A stretch of DNA of 64,000 nt from Marinobacterium_D sp050908845 (GCF_050908845.1 NZ_CP194171.1:2914001-2978000); one strand, 5' to 3'; counted from the first letter of the stretch, positions 51,801-59,923 are shown. Translations and numbers: made by a program. The notes: a model not told the origin generated them from the letters alone.

Positions 51801-52374
51801 CAGAACCACCGCGGGTGAAATGAACAACGGCGAAAACGTCATTCTCAGTACGGTCGCCACCCTGCCAGATTCCGGGGAAGTCCGGGTCGTAAGGATCACA
51901 ATCGACGTCATTCTGCATAAACCAGACGCCTAACGCCTTGTCCCCGTTTTCAGCCGAGCGGTTAGCCCCGAAAACTATGTACGGGTCACCTAGGTAGTCA
52001 TATACCATGGCATAGCCATGCTCATAGTCTACGTTCGGGTTAACCTGTGTTTTCGCTGTACACCCACCTTCCGCAAGGTAATTGATATCTTTGCTACCCT
52101 GCGTATAAACGGATACATCTTCTATTCCATCAGGACCGTTGTTGTTGTCATCAACAAAGCTGTATCCCGATGGCGGGGTCAGGTATAGCGGATTCCAGTC
52201 ATCACCATCAACTAGTGAATCATCTGCAGCATTGCCATCAAGTTCGAATAATCCGGCATCATGCTGGGCATAAGCCGGATACGTATAGGTAAGTCCCGCT
52301 GCAAGCACGAAACCTACCAATAAAGACAGCGTTCTAAAAACCGGCGTCTTCAAAAAAGATAAGGACCTGTTCAT
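48898..52374 (-). CDS. Giant secreted SpaA/prealbumin-like protein 2
   Basis: A 1158-residue exported protein with a signal peptide ending near AYA-Q (residue 36). Residues from about 37 to 310 are an N-terminal domain ending in EGRSSTSVKSNLHEY and a cysteine, parallel to giant protein 1. At least six prealbumin-like domains of 90-130 residues follow. They begin with Lys-containing strands (VVLEKETD, LIIRKVY, IYLQKETI, AKVVKTTV, ITLIKETV, LTLVKEVN) and most end with C-T/L-x-x-N (CTYENF, CTFENT, CTFVNS). The acidic residue in xETVPxGW motifs completes an isopeptide triad. A different C-terminal domain (about 1020-1158) ends the protein. Unlike protein 1 the domains are diverged from each other. 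There is no sortase signal or anchor. GGGAGGTGGG precedes the ATG. Confidence 0.85.
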   Translation of the reverse strand: MNRSLSFLKTPVFRTLSLLVGFVLAAGLTYTYPAYAQHDAGLFELDGNAADDSLVDGDDWNPLYLTPPSGYSFVDDNNNGPDGIEDVSVYTQGSKDINYLAEGGCTAKTQVNPNVDYEHGYAMVYDYLGDPYIVFGANRSAENGDKALGVWFMQNDVDCDPYDPDFPGIWQGGDRTENDVFAVVHFTRGGSVGAIEAYQWVPGETNNLVKFYETNEGDCQLLDPDDDIGACITTNGARGENPLLNTIFTTWDGLQEPGSFMEGFVNLGTIFDGLEQVPCFSTVLLEGRSSTSVKSNLHEYIRVPIETCGNVVLEKETDPLGDTQTFAFTFGPDGEQGTEPDGSPIADGGRIFIDDVHPGSYDAYETVPDGWTLDAVDCLDDAYLDEENNTYLGTTGGDSTAGDNINVSRTETVHCLFKNVKKGNLIIRKVYTGEVANTTTFSYEVLKVAPAETISTFDLEATVKESDHYDCDTGVQCKTIEDLVPTVYTVEETEVGDASFEALSCTSDNGESTVLYDGAKATIGLTPGDTVTCTYENFIAAAPGDIYLQKETIAFDDDDQAYRVAANATFSYDTTSQASGEGGDDPGQIGLPNPVNLLTSSGFVSEQYSPVYAGTHTVDEQTPPDGYEFHDLDCGLATEADPPAPGEDDVGTSVSGDAATITINDGEAVVCLWRNKVIPAKAKVVKTTVPAGNESGWEFKLYKGETLLATGSTDSEGNLDFGVDLNAGDYKVVETAKAGFDLTDVGGADNAGGDDVCTFTVAFPDDRDSTFECTFENTERGQITLIKETVGGTGSFDFAHKIDGVSGAIDGLATSLDTSGDNPASDDSNKLVPGAYSISETVPAGWDLTSLTCVDTDTEGTDSTGNVTDPLGEGETGTASIYLDPGETVTCTFVNSRLPTLTLVKEVNNQFGGEREASEWTLSATATGGATAAFDFSGKGEQAATGNSADLGPYDVAANVAYLLEEDQFDFYEVQTDWSCAGDGTFDGEANTISLGYGDDATCTIVNKDILVEFCPDGSNTGRPLALTLEYTGENNDINSQEEGNVVIGPLNGAYPDPADIVILTKQGTQVPEDSPADNVAIGDTFSYNHWKDNGGAGIPPVTIFEIYTSDYTEGGGTFIQSIEFHTSCSQPLNVGDEYGPLKVVGGTLNDGTPVGQQ

Positions 52375-52597
52375 GTCCCACCTCCCTCGGCTTCCGCTTT
52401 TGTTTTTATGAGGAAACCATTTAAAGTTTCGCCACCGCCTGTGCTCCGGATACCGGTCGAGCGGCTCTGGCCCAAGATCTCCTGTCGAGGTACCGATTCC
52501 GGCCTGGAGGTGGTTGTCATCCCGCTAACATCAGTTCCTCTGACGCGAGGGGCCCCCTCACACACAAACGGGTGGCGGAAATGACATACAAAGGGCG

Positions 52598-52690
52598 AAA
52601 AACCGGCATCTCTGCGGATACCTGGCCGCTGGTACACATATCCCCCAGCGGTCGACCTGGGCATGTCTTTGCCAAAGCCGTTAGGTGCCC
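52598..52690 (-). promoter_or_regulatory. Structured RNA leader of SpaA-type gene 2
   Basis: On the minus strand this stretch folds into three consecutive elements. The first is GGGCA/TGCCC (52686-52690 with 52659-52663) enclosing CTTTGGCAAAG. The second is a 7-bp stem CCGCTGG/CCAGCGG (52645-52651 with 52626-52632). The third is GGTATC/GATGCC (52617-52622 with 52605-52610) followed by GGTTTTT, a terminator-like end. It shares GCAAAG and AGGTAnCCG with GEMM-I RNAs but lacks the ACGGGCCT core. About 220 bases of leader remain before the ATG at 52374. The rest of the gap (52375-52597) has no gene I can support. Confidence 0.45.
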
Positions 52691-52784
52691 TATGAGATAC
52701 AAAGAGCGTGCCTAAAATCTAAGTCATTGATAATTAATTGTTTTCTTGGCTGTGGGCAGGAGGCGGAGAATATAACTGTAATAC

Positions 52785-52821
52785 CCACTTATATAAATTG
52801 CTTATGATTAAATATAAGTGG
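52785..52821. repeat. 10-bp inverted repeat upstream of SpaA-type gene 2
   Basis: CCACTTATAT (52785-52794) and ATATAAGTGG (52812-52821) are perfect inverted copies separated by 17 AT-rich bases. The centre-to-centre distance is 27 bases. The element lies in the probable promoter region of the structured leader and may be an operator or a hairpin. Confidence 0.6.
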
Positions 52822-52919
52822 TTGATAGTTATGGACTTTGGGAAATCCGCATGGATGTAAACACCAGGTAACGGTTGAACAACTTTTAGTAATGGGTCCG
52901 CAGGATTCTGAACAGAGGG

Positions 52920-52964
52920 GCTCAGCCGAAACCTGGCCTTTGTGGGCCGAAGTTTCGACTGAGC
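52920..52964 (-). terminator. Large hairpin downstream of gspD
   Basis: GCTCAGCCGAAAC (52920-52932) pairs with GTTTCGACTGAGC (52952-52964) with one mismatch, and an inner GGCC/GGCC pairing extends the stem. It lies about 20 bases past the gspD stop on the minus strand. No T tract follows, so it may end or stabilise the gsp transcript. Confidence 0.5.
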
Positions 52965-52983
52965 TTTGGACGTTGAATTAACT

Positions 52984-55131
52984 CTATGGATTTGTTGATG
53001 AATCAAGCGGGCGCGAAGGCAACTCCAGACCCCGCAGCTTGTTCTGATACTCCCGCGTGACCTCCCGCGCATCGGCGGTGTCGGTCACGGCAGTCGGTGT
53101 AATCATCACCACCAGCTCCGTGCGGTTTACACTTTTACCCTTGCTGCCAAACGCCAGGCCCACCACCGGCACATGACGCAGATACGGCACGCCTTCGCTG
53201 CCGTTGCTGCGGTTTTCTCTTATGAGGCCACCCAACACCAGGGTTTCGCCGCTCTGCACCGCCACACTGGTGTTGATGCGACGCTGGGTAATGGTGGGGG
53301 AATCGATGGAGGAACTGGTGGTTTCCTCGGCCACATCATTAACCTCCTGGGTAATATCAAGCACCACCATACCGCCGGCATTTACCCTGGGGGTCACCTC
53401 CAGCAGAACGCCGGTGTCACGGTACTGAATCGTACTGGTGGTGTTCAGGTTATCGCTGTTGGTATTGGTGGTTGAGGAGGTACGGATCGGCACCTGGTCA
53501 CCCACCCGGATCTCGGCAGTACGGTTATCCAGCACCATCAATGACGGTGAGGAGATTACGTTGAGGCGCGAGTCCGATGCCAGCAGGTTAAGCAGGGCCC
53601 GGGTCTGGCCGGCTTTGAACACTTCGAAAGTGGCACTATTAGCAACATCAGTTGCGAAGCTACCGATAGTACCGACTCCCTTGGTTGTGTTTCCAAGATG
53701 GCTTTTGAAGAACCAGTTCAGGCCATAGCGCAGTTCATCCTGCAGGGAGACTTCGACGATCGTCGCTTCCACCAGCACCTGCAGTGGCAGCACGTCCAGC
53801 TTCTGGATCGCGCGGTAGACCTTATCGTAGTCCGTCGGCGAGGCCATGATCAGCAGGGCGTTATTCTCAGTGTCGGCGATAATATCGACATCCCCCACAT
53901 CGAGGCTGGCCGGTGCCGACTGGGTCGCTTCCGTGCGGGTAATACCGCCATCAGTCCCCTCTTCCCCCGCGGCAGGTGTAGGCTCGGTCGGGCGCGGCTG
54001 ATTCGCTTCCCGCTCCTGTCGGTTGCGGCGCTGCCCTTCAAACAGGTTGCCCAGCATTTCCGCCAGGCTCTCAGCACGTCCGTTCTGCACGTAGTAGACA
54101 TACATGCCCAGTCCCTGGGCGCCTTCGGTGCGGTCAAGCCGGCGTACCCAGGCTCCAGCATCCGCCAGGTATTTTTTCTGCGGGGTAATCACCAGAATCG
54201 CATTCAGGCGCTCGATCGGTAAAAAGCGTACAACACCTGCCAGAGGCCCATCGGCAGAGTCGCCGAATATCGCTTCCAGTTCACTGATCAGCTGCTCAGG
54301 GTCCACCGCCTGCAAGCGATATAGCCCCACTGACATGCCCCGCAGCTGGTCTACATCAAATACCTTTATGGTCTCTTTCAGGTTGATCAGCTCTGCCTGC
54401 GTGCCGGCAATGGTGATCATGTTGCGATAGGTATCGGCTTCCAGCAGACCCTGACGGGGTTTCATCGGTTCGAGAATTTTGACCATCTCCTGAGCGCCTA
54501 TGTAACGCAGCGGGACTACCAGCATCTGGTAGCCACGGTCGGCACTCAGGTTGGCCTTAAGGCTAACGGTACCGCCATTGATACTGTCGATCGGCACCAC
54601 CTCAAAGAAGTCTCCCTGATCCACTAACGCGGCACCATTTACCTGGAGCAGTTTTTCCAGCGTGGGAATCAGTGCATCACGATTGATCGGTCTTGTGGTC
54701 TGCATATTGGCGGTGCCGCGAACCCGGTCATCGAGGATGTAGTTGACCTGCAGGATATCGCCCAAAATCGTTTTTACGATTTCGCTGATTTCGGCATCCT
54801 GGAAGTTAAAGGTGATATCCCCTTCCGCCGGTACCGGCGTCTCGGCAGCGCTAAGGTCGACGAAGGTCCCACTGCCGCTGTAGATCTCAACATCCTGCCC
54901 GGTACCACCGGATGGCGACACAGCCTCAGTAGCGAAACGATCTTCCGACCGGTTTTGTCCCAGGCGCTGCTGGCGCGCCAGGGTTTCGCCAACCGGTATC
55001 GATGCCTGGGGCGGGTCATCCTGCCTGTAAATGCTGTCCAGCGCGTTCGGATTACCGGTATCTTGCAGGGCGCAGGCACTCAGGCTCAGTGCGCAACCTG
55101 TCAGCCAGATAAAGCGGAGATAATTATTCAT
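52984..55131 (-). CDS. gspD: Type II secretion secretin GspD, lipoprotein form
   Basis: The outer-membrane channel of the T2SS, about 715 residues. The order is an N0 domain (ITFNFQDAEISEIVKTILGD), ring domains N1 to N3, the secretin core with VPIRTSSTTN and GETLVLGGLI, and a C-terminal end (about 690-715). The N-terminus has a lipobox, CALSLSACALQ, so the mature protein is probably a lipoprotein, as in the self-piloting HxcQ secretin of Pseudomonas. No gspS pilotin gene is present. The ATG at 55131 overlaps the gspC-like stop; in-frame starts at 55140 and 55197 are further upstream. It is the last gene of the operon. Confidence 0.93.
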   Translation of the reverse strand: MNNYLRFIWLTGCALSLSACALQDTGNPNALDSIYRQDDPPQASIPVGETLARQQRLGQNRSEDRFATEAVSPSGGTGQDVEIYSGSGTFVDLSAAETPVPAEGDITFNFQDAEISEIVKTILGDILQVNYILDDRVRGTANMQTTRPINRDALIPTLEKLLQVNGAALVDQGDFFEVVPIDSINGGTVSLKANLSADRGYQMLVVPLRYIGAQEMVKILEPMKPRQGLLEADTYRNMITIAGTQAELINLKETIKVFDVDQLRGMSVGLYRLQAVDPEQLISELEAIFGDSADGPLAGVVRFLPIERLNAILVITPQKKYLADAGAWVRRLDRTEGAQGLGMYVYYVQNGRAESLAEMLGNLFEGQRRNRQEREANQPRPTEPTPAAGEEGTDGGITRTEATQSAPASLDVGDVDIIADTENNALLIMASPTDYDKVYRAIQKLDVLPLQVLVEATIVEVSLQDELRYGLNWFFKSHLGNTTKGVGTIGSFATDVANSATFEVFKAGQTRALLNLLASDSRLNVISSPSLMVLDNRTAEIRVGDQVPIRTSSTTNTNSDNLNTTSTIQYRDTGVLLEVTPRVNAGGMVVLDITQEVNDVAEETTSSSIDSPTITQRRINTSVAVQSGETLVLGGLIRENRSNGSEGVPYLRHVPVVGLAFGSKGKSVNRTELVVMITPTAVTDTADAREVTREYQNKLRGLELPSRPLDSSTNP

Positions 55132-55723
55132 TGCGCTCATCCCTCGTCGTCTGTAAGTCCTGCTGCAACTGTTCCGCGGCCTCGCGGGCCCGCTCATCCA
55201 ATCGCCGCACCTCTGAATCGGCCTGTTCCGTCTCTGTCGGCTCAGCCATCGAGGCCACCGGCTCTGTATCCCGGGGCTCTAGCAGGTCGAGACGCACCTG
55301 CTCATCGCCGGAATCCATGACCACTCCCTCCGGCGTAATCTCGTTCAGCATCCAGGTATCATCCAGCGGCATCCCTGTTGTCAGCAGCCTATGTCCCTCT
55401 CCATCACGCTGTCGTAACAACGCTTTCTGTACCTCGCCGACCATAAACACACCGGTCAAGCGCCAGGTCTCACGCAGTTCTCTTGCCGAGACAGCGGTGG
55501 CCTGCGAGTCCGTCGCGTCGGGACGGCGATTGGTGTTAAACAGTGGGCGCTGGAGAATTTCGTCGAATGCATCACGGGGAGGGAGCTCGGGCAGTTCCAT
55601 ACTCTGTGAAGCAGCATCCATTGGCGCCGCATCGGGTATGACGTTTTCCTGTTCCGCGCTCACCGCAGGGTCTATACCTGCCAGCACCAACGCCCCGATT
55701 AAAAGAGCCTGGATAATGTTCAT
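55124..55723 (-). CDS. gspC: Type II secretion GspC-like homology-region protein
   Basis: A 199-residue protein. A hydrophobic N-terminus (IIQALLIGALVLAGIDPAVSA) looks like a signal peptide rather than a membrane anchor after a cytoplasmic tail. An HR domain follows at about 50-150 (FDEILQRPLFNTNRRP, WRLTGVFMVGEVQKALL), and a charged coiled-coil end is at about 165-199. The HR domain normally contacts the secretin N0 domain. There is no PDZ domain, so it is shorter than classic GspC and closer to HxcP-type proteins; GspN is an alternative name. Overlaps gspD and gspM. Confidence 0.7.
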   Translation of the reverse strand: MNIIQALLIGALVLAGIDPAVSAEQENVIPDAAPMDAASQSMELPELPPRDAFDEILQRPLFNTNRRPDATDSQATAVSARELRETWRLTGVFMVGEVQKALLRQRDGEGHRLLTTGMPLDDTWMLNEITPEGVVMDSGDEQVRLDLLEPRDTEPVASMAEPTETEQADSEVRRLDERAREAAEQLQQDLQTTRDERNE

Positions 55724-56322
55724 GGCGACACCTCCTGACCCGTATACCCGATGAGATCGAAGCGGATATCCAGTGCCGGAATAGCGGCCGCCCGGTCCCG
55801 CAGATTCCTGGCACGGGCGCTGATCTGGCGGCGGGGGTTGGCAAGGACTCGGAGATTATCGACAAACAGCACAGGCCGCCCTGACTCAATGTTGTAAAGC
55901 AGATCGACCAGGTCGTTCAATTCACCACGCAGATGTACCTGGATCGATACAGGTTGCAGAGGGCTGTCGTCGTCGCGGTTCAGAATCTGGGTACTGATGA
56001 CCTGACCCCCGCCGATTCCAACCTGCCGGTGTAGCAGCTGCTGCAGGCCCGCGGCTGCCAACGCGGGGGTCGCCTGGGCCAGGTACCAGTCATCGGAGGG
56101 CTGATTCGCCTGCAGTGCCGCAAGTCGCGCTTTCGCCTCAGGGAGGCCTTCTGCGAGACGCTCATAGACGGCCAGCCGGTTCTCCAATGCATCGATACGG
56201 GCACCGTAGTCACTCCAGCTCACCCAGAGCGGCACCAGCAGAATGCGTATCAGTAAAAGGATAACGACCACCAGGAGTGCGACAGCTATGAAGCGACTCT
56301 GCCCGGGTTTAAGGTTTGTCAT
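55720..56322 (-). CDS. gspM: Type II secretion protein GspM
   Basis: A 200-residue bitopic inner-membrane protein: a short basic N-terminus, one helix (FIAVALLVVVILLLIRILLV), a coiled coil (about 40-80) and a periplasmic ferredoxin-like domain (about 100-195). It belongs to the T2SS platform and binds GspL. Identification rests on topology, size and its place between gspL and gspC. Overlaps both neighbours by four bases. Confidence 0.85.
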   Translation of the reverse strand: MTNLKPGQSRFIAVALLVVVILLLIRILLVPLWVSWSDYGARIDALENRLAVYERLAEGLPEAKARLAALQANQPSDDWYLAQATPALAAAGLQQLLHRQVGIGGGQVISTQILNRDDDSPLQPVSIQVHLRGELNDLVDLLYNIESGRPVLFVDNLRVLANPRRQISARARNLRDRAAAIPALDIRFDLIGYTGQEVSP

Positions 56323-57410
56323 TGTGCTACCTCCCCCTGAACCTGAGCCGTAAGACTAAAACGCTCTTTACGCGACCTGGGGTTAATCGTCACAGGCGAG
56401 GTAAAGCTCACCTGTTCAAGCAGCGGCGATTCCTCCAATAGACTGATCAGGCCTGATGCGCTGTTGGACTCGCCCTGAACACGCAGCTCATCGCCCTCAA
56501 GTTCAAAACGGCTTAGCCAGGTCGAATCGGGTAGCCGCCGTGTCAGTTCATCCAGCAGTACAATTGTGGCGGGGCGTGTGGTTTTACGCTCATAGATAAA
56601 CTGGCCGCCCGACTCCATCAGTTCGATCTCTGATCGTATCGCCTGGGCTTCTTCAGCCACTGACTCGCGCGGTCCTATCGCCTGCTGCAAGGCCAACAGA
56701 CGCTCTTCCCGCTGATAAAACAGTACGCCGATCACCAGCGACAGCAGCAGAACGATCAGCACCGGGCGACTTCGCAGCAGCACAGAGCGTTTGCTTTCAG
56801 GCCGCTGGGTTTCTGGCAGAAGGTTCAGAGACGACAGGGAGCGTCCCTCGGAAAAAGCGGATTCCGGCAGTATCGCCGCTGGATGCAGATCCGCTTCTGC
56901 CAGGGAATTCACAACCCTCTCGCGCACCGCGTTGGGCAGGACAAACAGCTCCACCTCTATGCGCTGTGCACTTCGGTCACGCCCGGCAACACGATAACCG
57001 TAACTGGCCTGAGTCGCGCTGAATGGGGTGTGGCGATCCAGTTCAAAGCCAAGTACCGCCTCAAGCCGCGATTCCGTGGAAGCGGGCAGTGACAGGGTTT
57101 TACGCAGAACGTCGTCATCACTCAGAGTGACCACCAGACCAACCCGCCCTTTTCCCAATGTGCGCCAGGTGGCCAGCGTCGGGTCAGAGGCCACCTGGTC
57201 CAGCGGAATACGAAGTTGTTGACCGTTTTCCCTGACCTCGAAACCAACGGCCGAGTAATGCAGGCGCATCTCTTTGCCTTCCATGCGACTGCGCCAGCGT
57301 TCTGGTATCAGGCTGCTTAACTCGCCGGTCCACCAGTCCCAGAATTGACGCAACGGCAAACCTATACTGGCGCCCAGGCGTTTAGTTTTCAGCTGCGGTT
57401 CACCGTTCAT
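56319..57410 (-). CDS. gspL: Type II secretion protein GspL (PilM/PilN-like)
   Basis: A 363-residue platform protein. A cytoplasmic actin-like part (about 50-205, with LPASTESRLEAVLGFELDRHTPF) is followed by a membrane helix (VLIVLLLSLVIGVLFY) and a periplasmic PilN-like domain. It links the GspE ATPase to GspM. The start ATG overlaps the gspK end by 11 bases. Confidence 0.88.
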   Translation of the reverse strand: MNGEPQLKTKRLGASIGLPLRQFWDWWTGELSSLIPERWRSRMEGKEMRLHYSAVGFEVRENGQQLRIPLDQVASDPTLATWRTLGKGRVGLVVTLSDDDVLRKTLSLPASTESRLEAVLGFELDRHTPFSATQASYGYRVAGRDRSAQRIEVELFVLPNAVRERVVNSLAEADLHPAAILPESAFSEGRSLSSLNLLPETQRPESKRSVLLRSRPVLIVLLLSLVIGVLFYQREERLLALQQAIGPRESVAEEAQAIRSEIELMESGGQFIYERKTTRPATIVLLDELTRRLPDSTWLSRFELEGDELRVQGESNSASGLISLLEESPLLEQVSFTSPVTINPRSRKERFSLTAQVQGEVAQ

Positions 57411-58353
57411 TTCCGGCTACCTCCCGCTCTGTATCGTCGTTTGACCCCAGAAGTAATACCCGCTCCTGTTCCACTCTGGGCACTTGGCCACCCCGGGTGA
57501 TATGTACGATCTGCTGCACCCGGGTATAGGGTTCAATCCTTGCCTCTGTCCGGGCGGTATATTCTCTACCGCCTCCTCTACTGGCGACGTAAGGGTCACC
57601 GTCAAAGGGCAGCTCCGGTAACGGCAACTGGCTTTCCCAGGCGGTTCGGCGTTGATCTATGTAACTGCGCACTGTGCCTTCACTGGCATTGGGTAGTGTC
57701 ATCAGAACCTCAAACGGCGCCACCGTTGGATTAATGGTCCGGGACTGCGTTCGCACTGTCAGGCTCGGTTGAATCTGGCGGTACACCTCGACAGTCATCC
57801 CCAGCACATTGGCGAGTTCCGCCACCTCTTTGAACGGCTGATTGGCGGGTCCTTCAGAACGCCCGGCCGCCAGGTATTCATCCTCCTCAGCACCGTTCAG
57901 GCGGATCAGATCGTCTTCATCGCGCCAGTCTTCGATGGCCGCCACCAGCGCCGCCCGCTGGCTGTCATCTTCCATCGCCGGCTCGATCAGCGCGTCGAGC
58001 AGCTCGGTGGGCAGCGTATTCAAATCCAGCTTTCCGCTCTCATCCTGCAGTGACACACGCACCTCTGTACCGCCTATTTCCATGTTGTGTTCTGAGCCGT
58101 CCGCCAACCAGCCATAGGGCTCCTGTTGCTGCAGGCTCCAGAGTGCCCATACCAACCCGGCGTCCGCTGCTTGTCCCGCCTTGTACGCCTGCTCAGTATT
58201 AAGGGTCTGGCGCGCAAACCCTCGTCCACCCAACGAAAGATTGGTTGCAATCAGACTCAGCAGGATCAACACCCAGAGCACTGTCACGAGCACCACGCCC
58301 TGCTGTGTCAGGGGGTACATGCTGTCTGGGCTGTCAGTCAGTGCGAACGGCAT
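57400..58353 (-). CDS. gspK: Type II secretion minor pseudopilin GspK
   Basis: A 317-residue pseudopilin thought to cap the pseudopilus tip with GspI and GspJ. The N-terminal hydrophobic segment (QQGVVLVTVLWVLILLSLIATNL) has the G-V/V leader site but, as usual for GspK, lacks the Glu at +5. The globular part has SGKLDLNTLP and an alpha-helical insert (about 110-220). AGGAG lies seven bases before the ATG at 58353; an earlier in-frame start at 58374 lacks one. Overlaps gspJ by 20 bases. Confidence 0.92.
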   Translation of the reverse strand: MPFALTDSPDSMYPLTQQGVVLVTVLWVLILLSLIATNLSLGGRGFARQTLNTEQAYKAGQAADAGLVWALWSLQQQEPYGWLADGSEHNMEIGGTEVRVSLQDESGKLDLNTLPTELLDALIEPAMEDDSQRAALVAAIEDWRDEDDLIRLNGAEEDEYLAAGRSEGPANQPFKEVAELANVLGMTVEVYRQIQPSLTVRTQSRTINPTVAPFEVLMTLPNASEGTVRSYIDQRRTAWESQLPLPELPFDGDPYVASRGGGREYTARTEARIEPYTRVQQIVHITRGGQVPRVEQERVLLLGSNDDTEREVAGNER

Positions 58354-59062
58354 AGTTGTACTCCTGCAATGCAACGCTGAGCGGCTGCCAACTGCTTAAC
58401 AGTTGCGTCTCCGGCTGCTCCTCTTCGTAGCCGGAATCAAACTCCTCCAGGGTCAGCTCCACCAGTGTCGGCAGTCGAGCCTCCTGCAACCACTGATCGC
58501 TCTCCTCCTCGCTGCCATCGTTGCCGAAAAAGCTGTATTGAAAGCTCAAGCGGGCATCTCCGGTGATACGCAGCAGGTGCTCCTCTGGCGGCTGGATCTC
58601 CTCCTCTTCACCTTCAAGCAGGGTCACACGATCGGTATCGAACAACGAAAACCAGTCGACGCCCTCCTGCTCAGCGTATGTCCGGGTTTGCAGCATCAAT
58701 GCCTGGGGACGCTCGTCGGTCGCCTCGCTCAGGAAGATGCGATACCAGAGCAGTCCGCCTTCGCTGCTCTGGCTGAAGCGGGGTGCAACAAACATCAGCT
58801 GATCTGACTCGCCCCGGAATGCCACCTGAATCACACTGTCGATATCGCGTACCCGTTCGCCCCTGGCCTGTCCTATCAAACGGCGCAGAAACTGCTGGAG
58901 CTGGTACTGCTCAGACACCTGTTGCTGGCGCTGCTCGGCGGCATCCCAGCCACGGGAGCTGACACGCAGGCTGCCAAACAGCAACATCATGATCATGCCG
59001 GTCAGTACCAGTGCAATCATCAATTCAACCAGCGTAAACCCGCCGGCATATTTACGATTCAC
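58334..59062 (-). CDS. gspJ: Type II secretion minor pseudopilin GspJ
   Basis: A 242-residue pseudopilin. The prepilin leader site is YAGG/FTLVELMIALVLTGMIMMLL, with Glu at +5. The globular part has SSRGWDAAEQRQQQ and GQARGERVRDID, consistent with GspJ. It forms the tip complex with GspI and GspK. Overlaps gspI by four bases. Confidence 0.92.
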   Translation of the reverse strand: MNRKYAGGFTLVELMIALVLTGMIMMLLFGSLRVSSRGWDAAEQRQQQVSEQYQLQQFLRRLIGQARGERVRDIDSVIQVAFRGESDQLMFVAPRFSQSSEGGLLWYRIFLSEATDERPQALMLQTRTYAEQEGVDWFSLFDTDRVTLLEGEEEEIQPPEEHLLRITGDARLSFQYSFFGNDGSEEESDQWLQEARLPTLVELTLEEFDSGYEEEQPETQLLSSWQPLSVALQEYNYAVRTD

Positions 59063-59460
59063 AACGGCCTCACCAATCTCAAGGTGTTAAGCGTCAGGCT
59101 CTTTTCCCTGTCCCAGTAGACGCTGAGTTCAATTTCATAGGGTTCCGACACACTCTCCACCGACGGATCCCAGTCCGGAAAATCAAACCGTTTTACGCGT
59201 AACTCCCATTCGTATCGCTCATCCTCAAAACGACCGGTTTCGCGCCCCTGGCGTAACTCTCTTCGCGCCAGTACCCGATCCAGTTGAGACTGCGCCAGTA
59301 GCAGCGCCTGCTGCCGCTCTGCCGCCCGCGAAGTGCTATCGAGCGCCAACGAATTAAGGTTAAGCACCACGCCCAACATGCTTGCCAAAATCACAAACGC
59401 CACAAGTACTTCCAGCAGCGTAAAACCGGTCTGCCTGTTCGCTGCACCGCTAGCGTTCAT
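59059..59460 (-). CDS. gspI: Type II secretion minor pseudopilin GspI
   Basis: A 133-residue pseudopilin with leader site QTG/FTLLEVLVAFVILASMLGVVL and Glu at +5. AERQQALLLAQSQLDRVLA matches the GspI helix. Overlaps gspH by 11 bases and gspJ by four. Confidence 0.92.
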   Translation of the reverse strand: MNASGAANRQTGFTLLEVLVAFVILASMLGVVLNLNSLALDSTSRAAERQQALLLAQSQLDRVLARRELRQGRETGRFEDERYEWELRVKRFDFPDWDPSVESVSEPYEIELSVYWDREKSLTLNTLRLVRPL

Positions 59461-59923
59461 CGATGGAGATCCTCCCGCTGAGGGCGTCCACTTCGATTAC
59501 ATATCCCCCATTCCCCTCAAGGGCCAGGCTCAGACGTCCGCCATTGCTGCTGCCATCCGGGAAGAACATCAACGCCTTGTCGCCGACGAAGGGGTTACGC
59601 ATGAAAGCAGGTAACTCCCCTGGCGACAGTTCAACACTGATATCATCCGGCCAACTCACCACCACCTCGCCGTTATCGCGATAACCCCGTGCCTCCGTAT
59701 CCAGTACCAATTGCTCCACCTGGCTGCGACTGACCGCTTCGCTACGCAGCTCGCGTAACAGCGCCGCACTCTGCCGTGCAAAGGCTTTCAGCTCACTGCC
59801 GGGCAGCACATTGCCTATATTGGGCGCTACCAGCGTCAGCATCAGCGATGCGATCACCAGCACCACTAGCAGCTCGAGCAGCGTCATTCCCTGTGCCCTC
59901 TCTCTATTCCCAGCTGGACACAT
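59450..59923 (-). CDS. gspH: Type II secretion minor pseudopilin GspH
   Basis: About 157 residues. The leader site is RAQG/MTLLELLVVLVIASLMLTLV. The globular domain has VAPNIGNVLPGSELKAFARQSAALLRELRSEA and a C-terminal VIEVDALSGRISIDE. I use the ATG at 59923, which gives an 11-residue leader ahead of the cleavage site; it lies inside the gspG end. The frame is open upstream to 60019, but that part overlaps gspG. Confidence 0.9.
   Translation of the reverse strand: MCPAGNRERAQGMTLLELLVVLVIASLMLTLVAPNIGNVLPGSELKAFARQSAALLRELRSEAVSRSQVEQLVLDTEARGYRDNGEVVVSWPDDISVELSPGELPAFMRNPFVGDKALMFFPDGSSNGGRLSLALEGNGGYVIEVDALSGRISIDER

Noticed and set aside
40046..52374. Sortase-type anchoring of the SpaA-like proteins
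   Set aside because: No LPXTG-like motif, C-terminal hydrophobic anchor or sortase gene is present, and the genome looks Gram-negative.
52371..52664. A 97-codon minus-strand frame just upstream of SpaA-type gene 2
   Set aside because: It lies in the structured leader, has no ribosome site, and its Arg/Pro-rich product resembles no protein.
52598..52690. Calling the leader of SpaA-type gene 2 a third GEMM-I riboswitch
   Set aside because: The ACGGGCCT core is missing and the fold differs; it is listed only as a structured leader.
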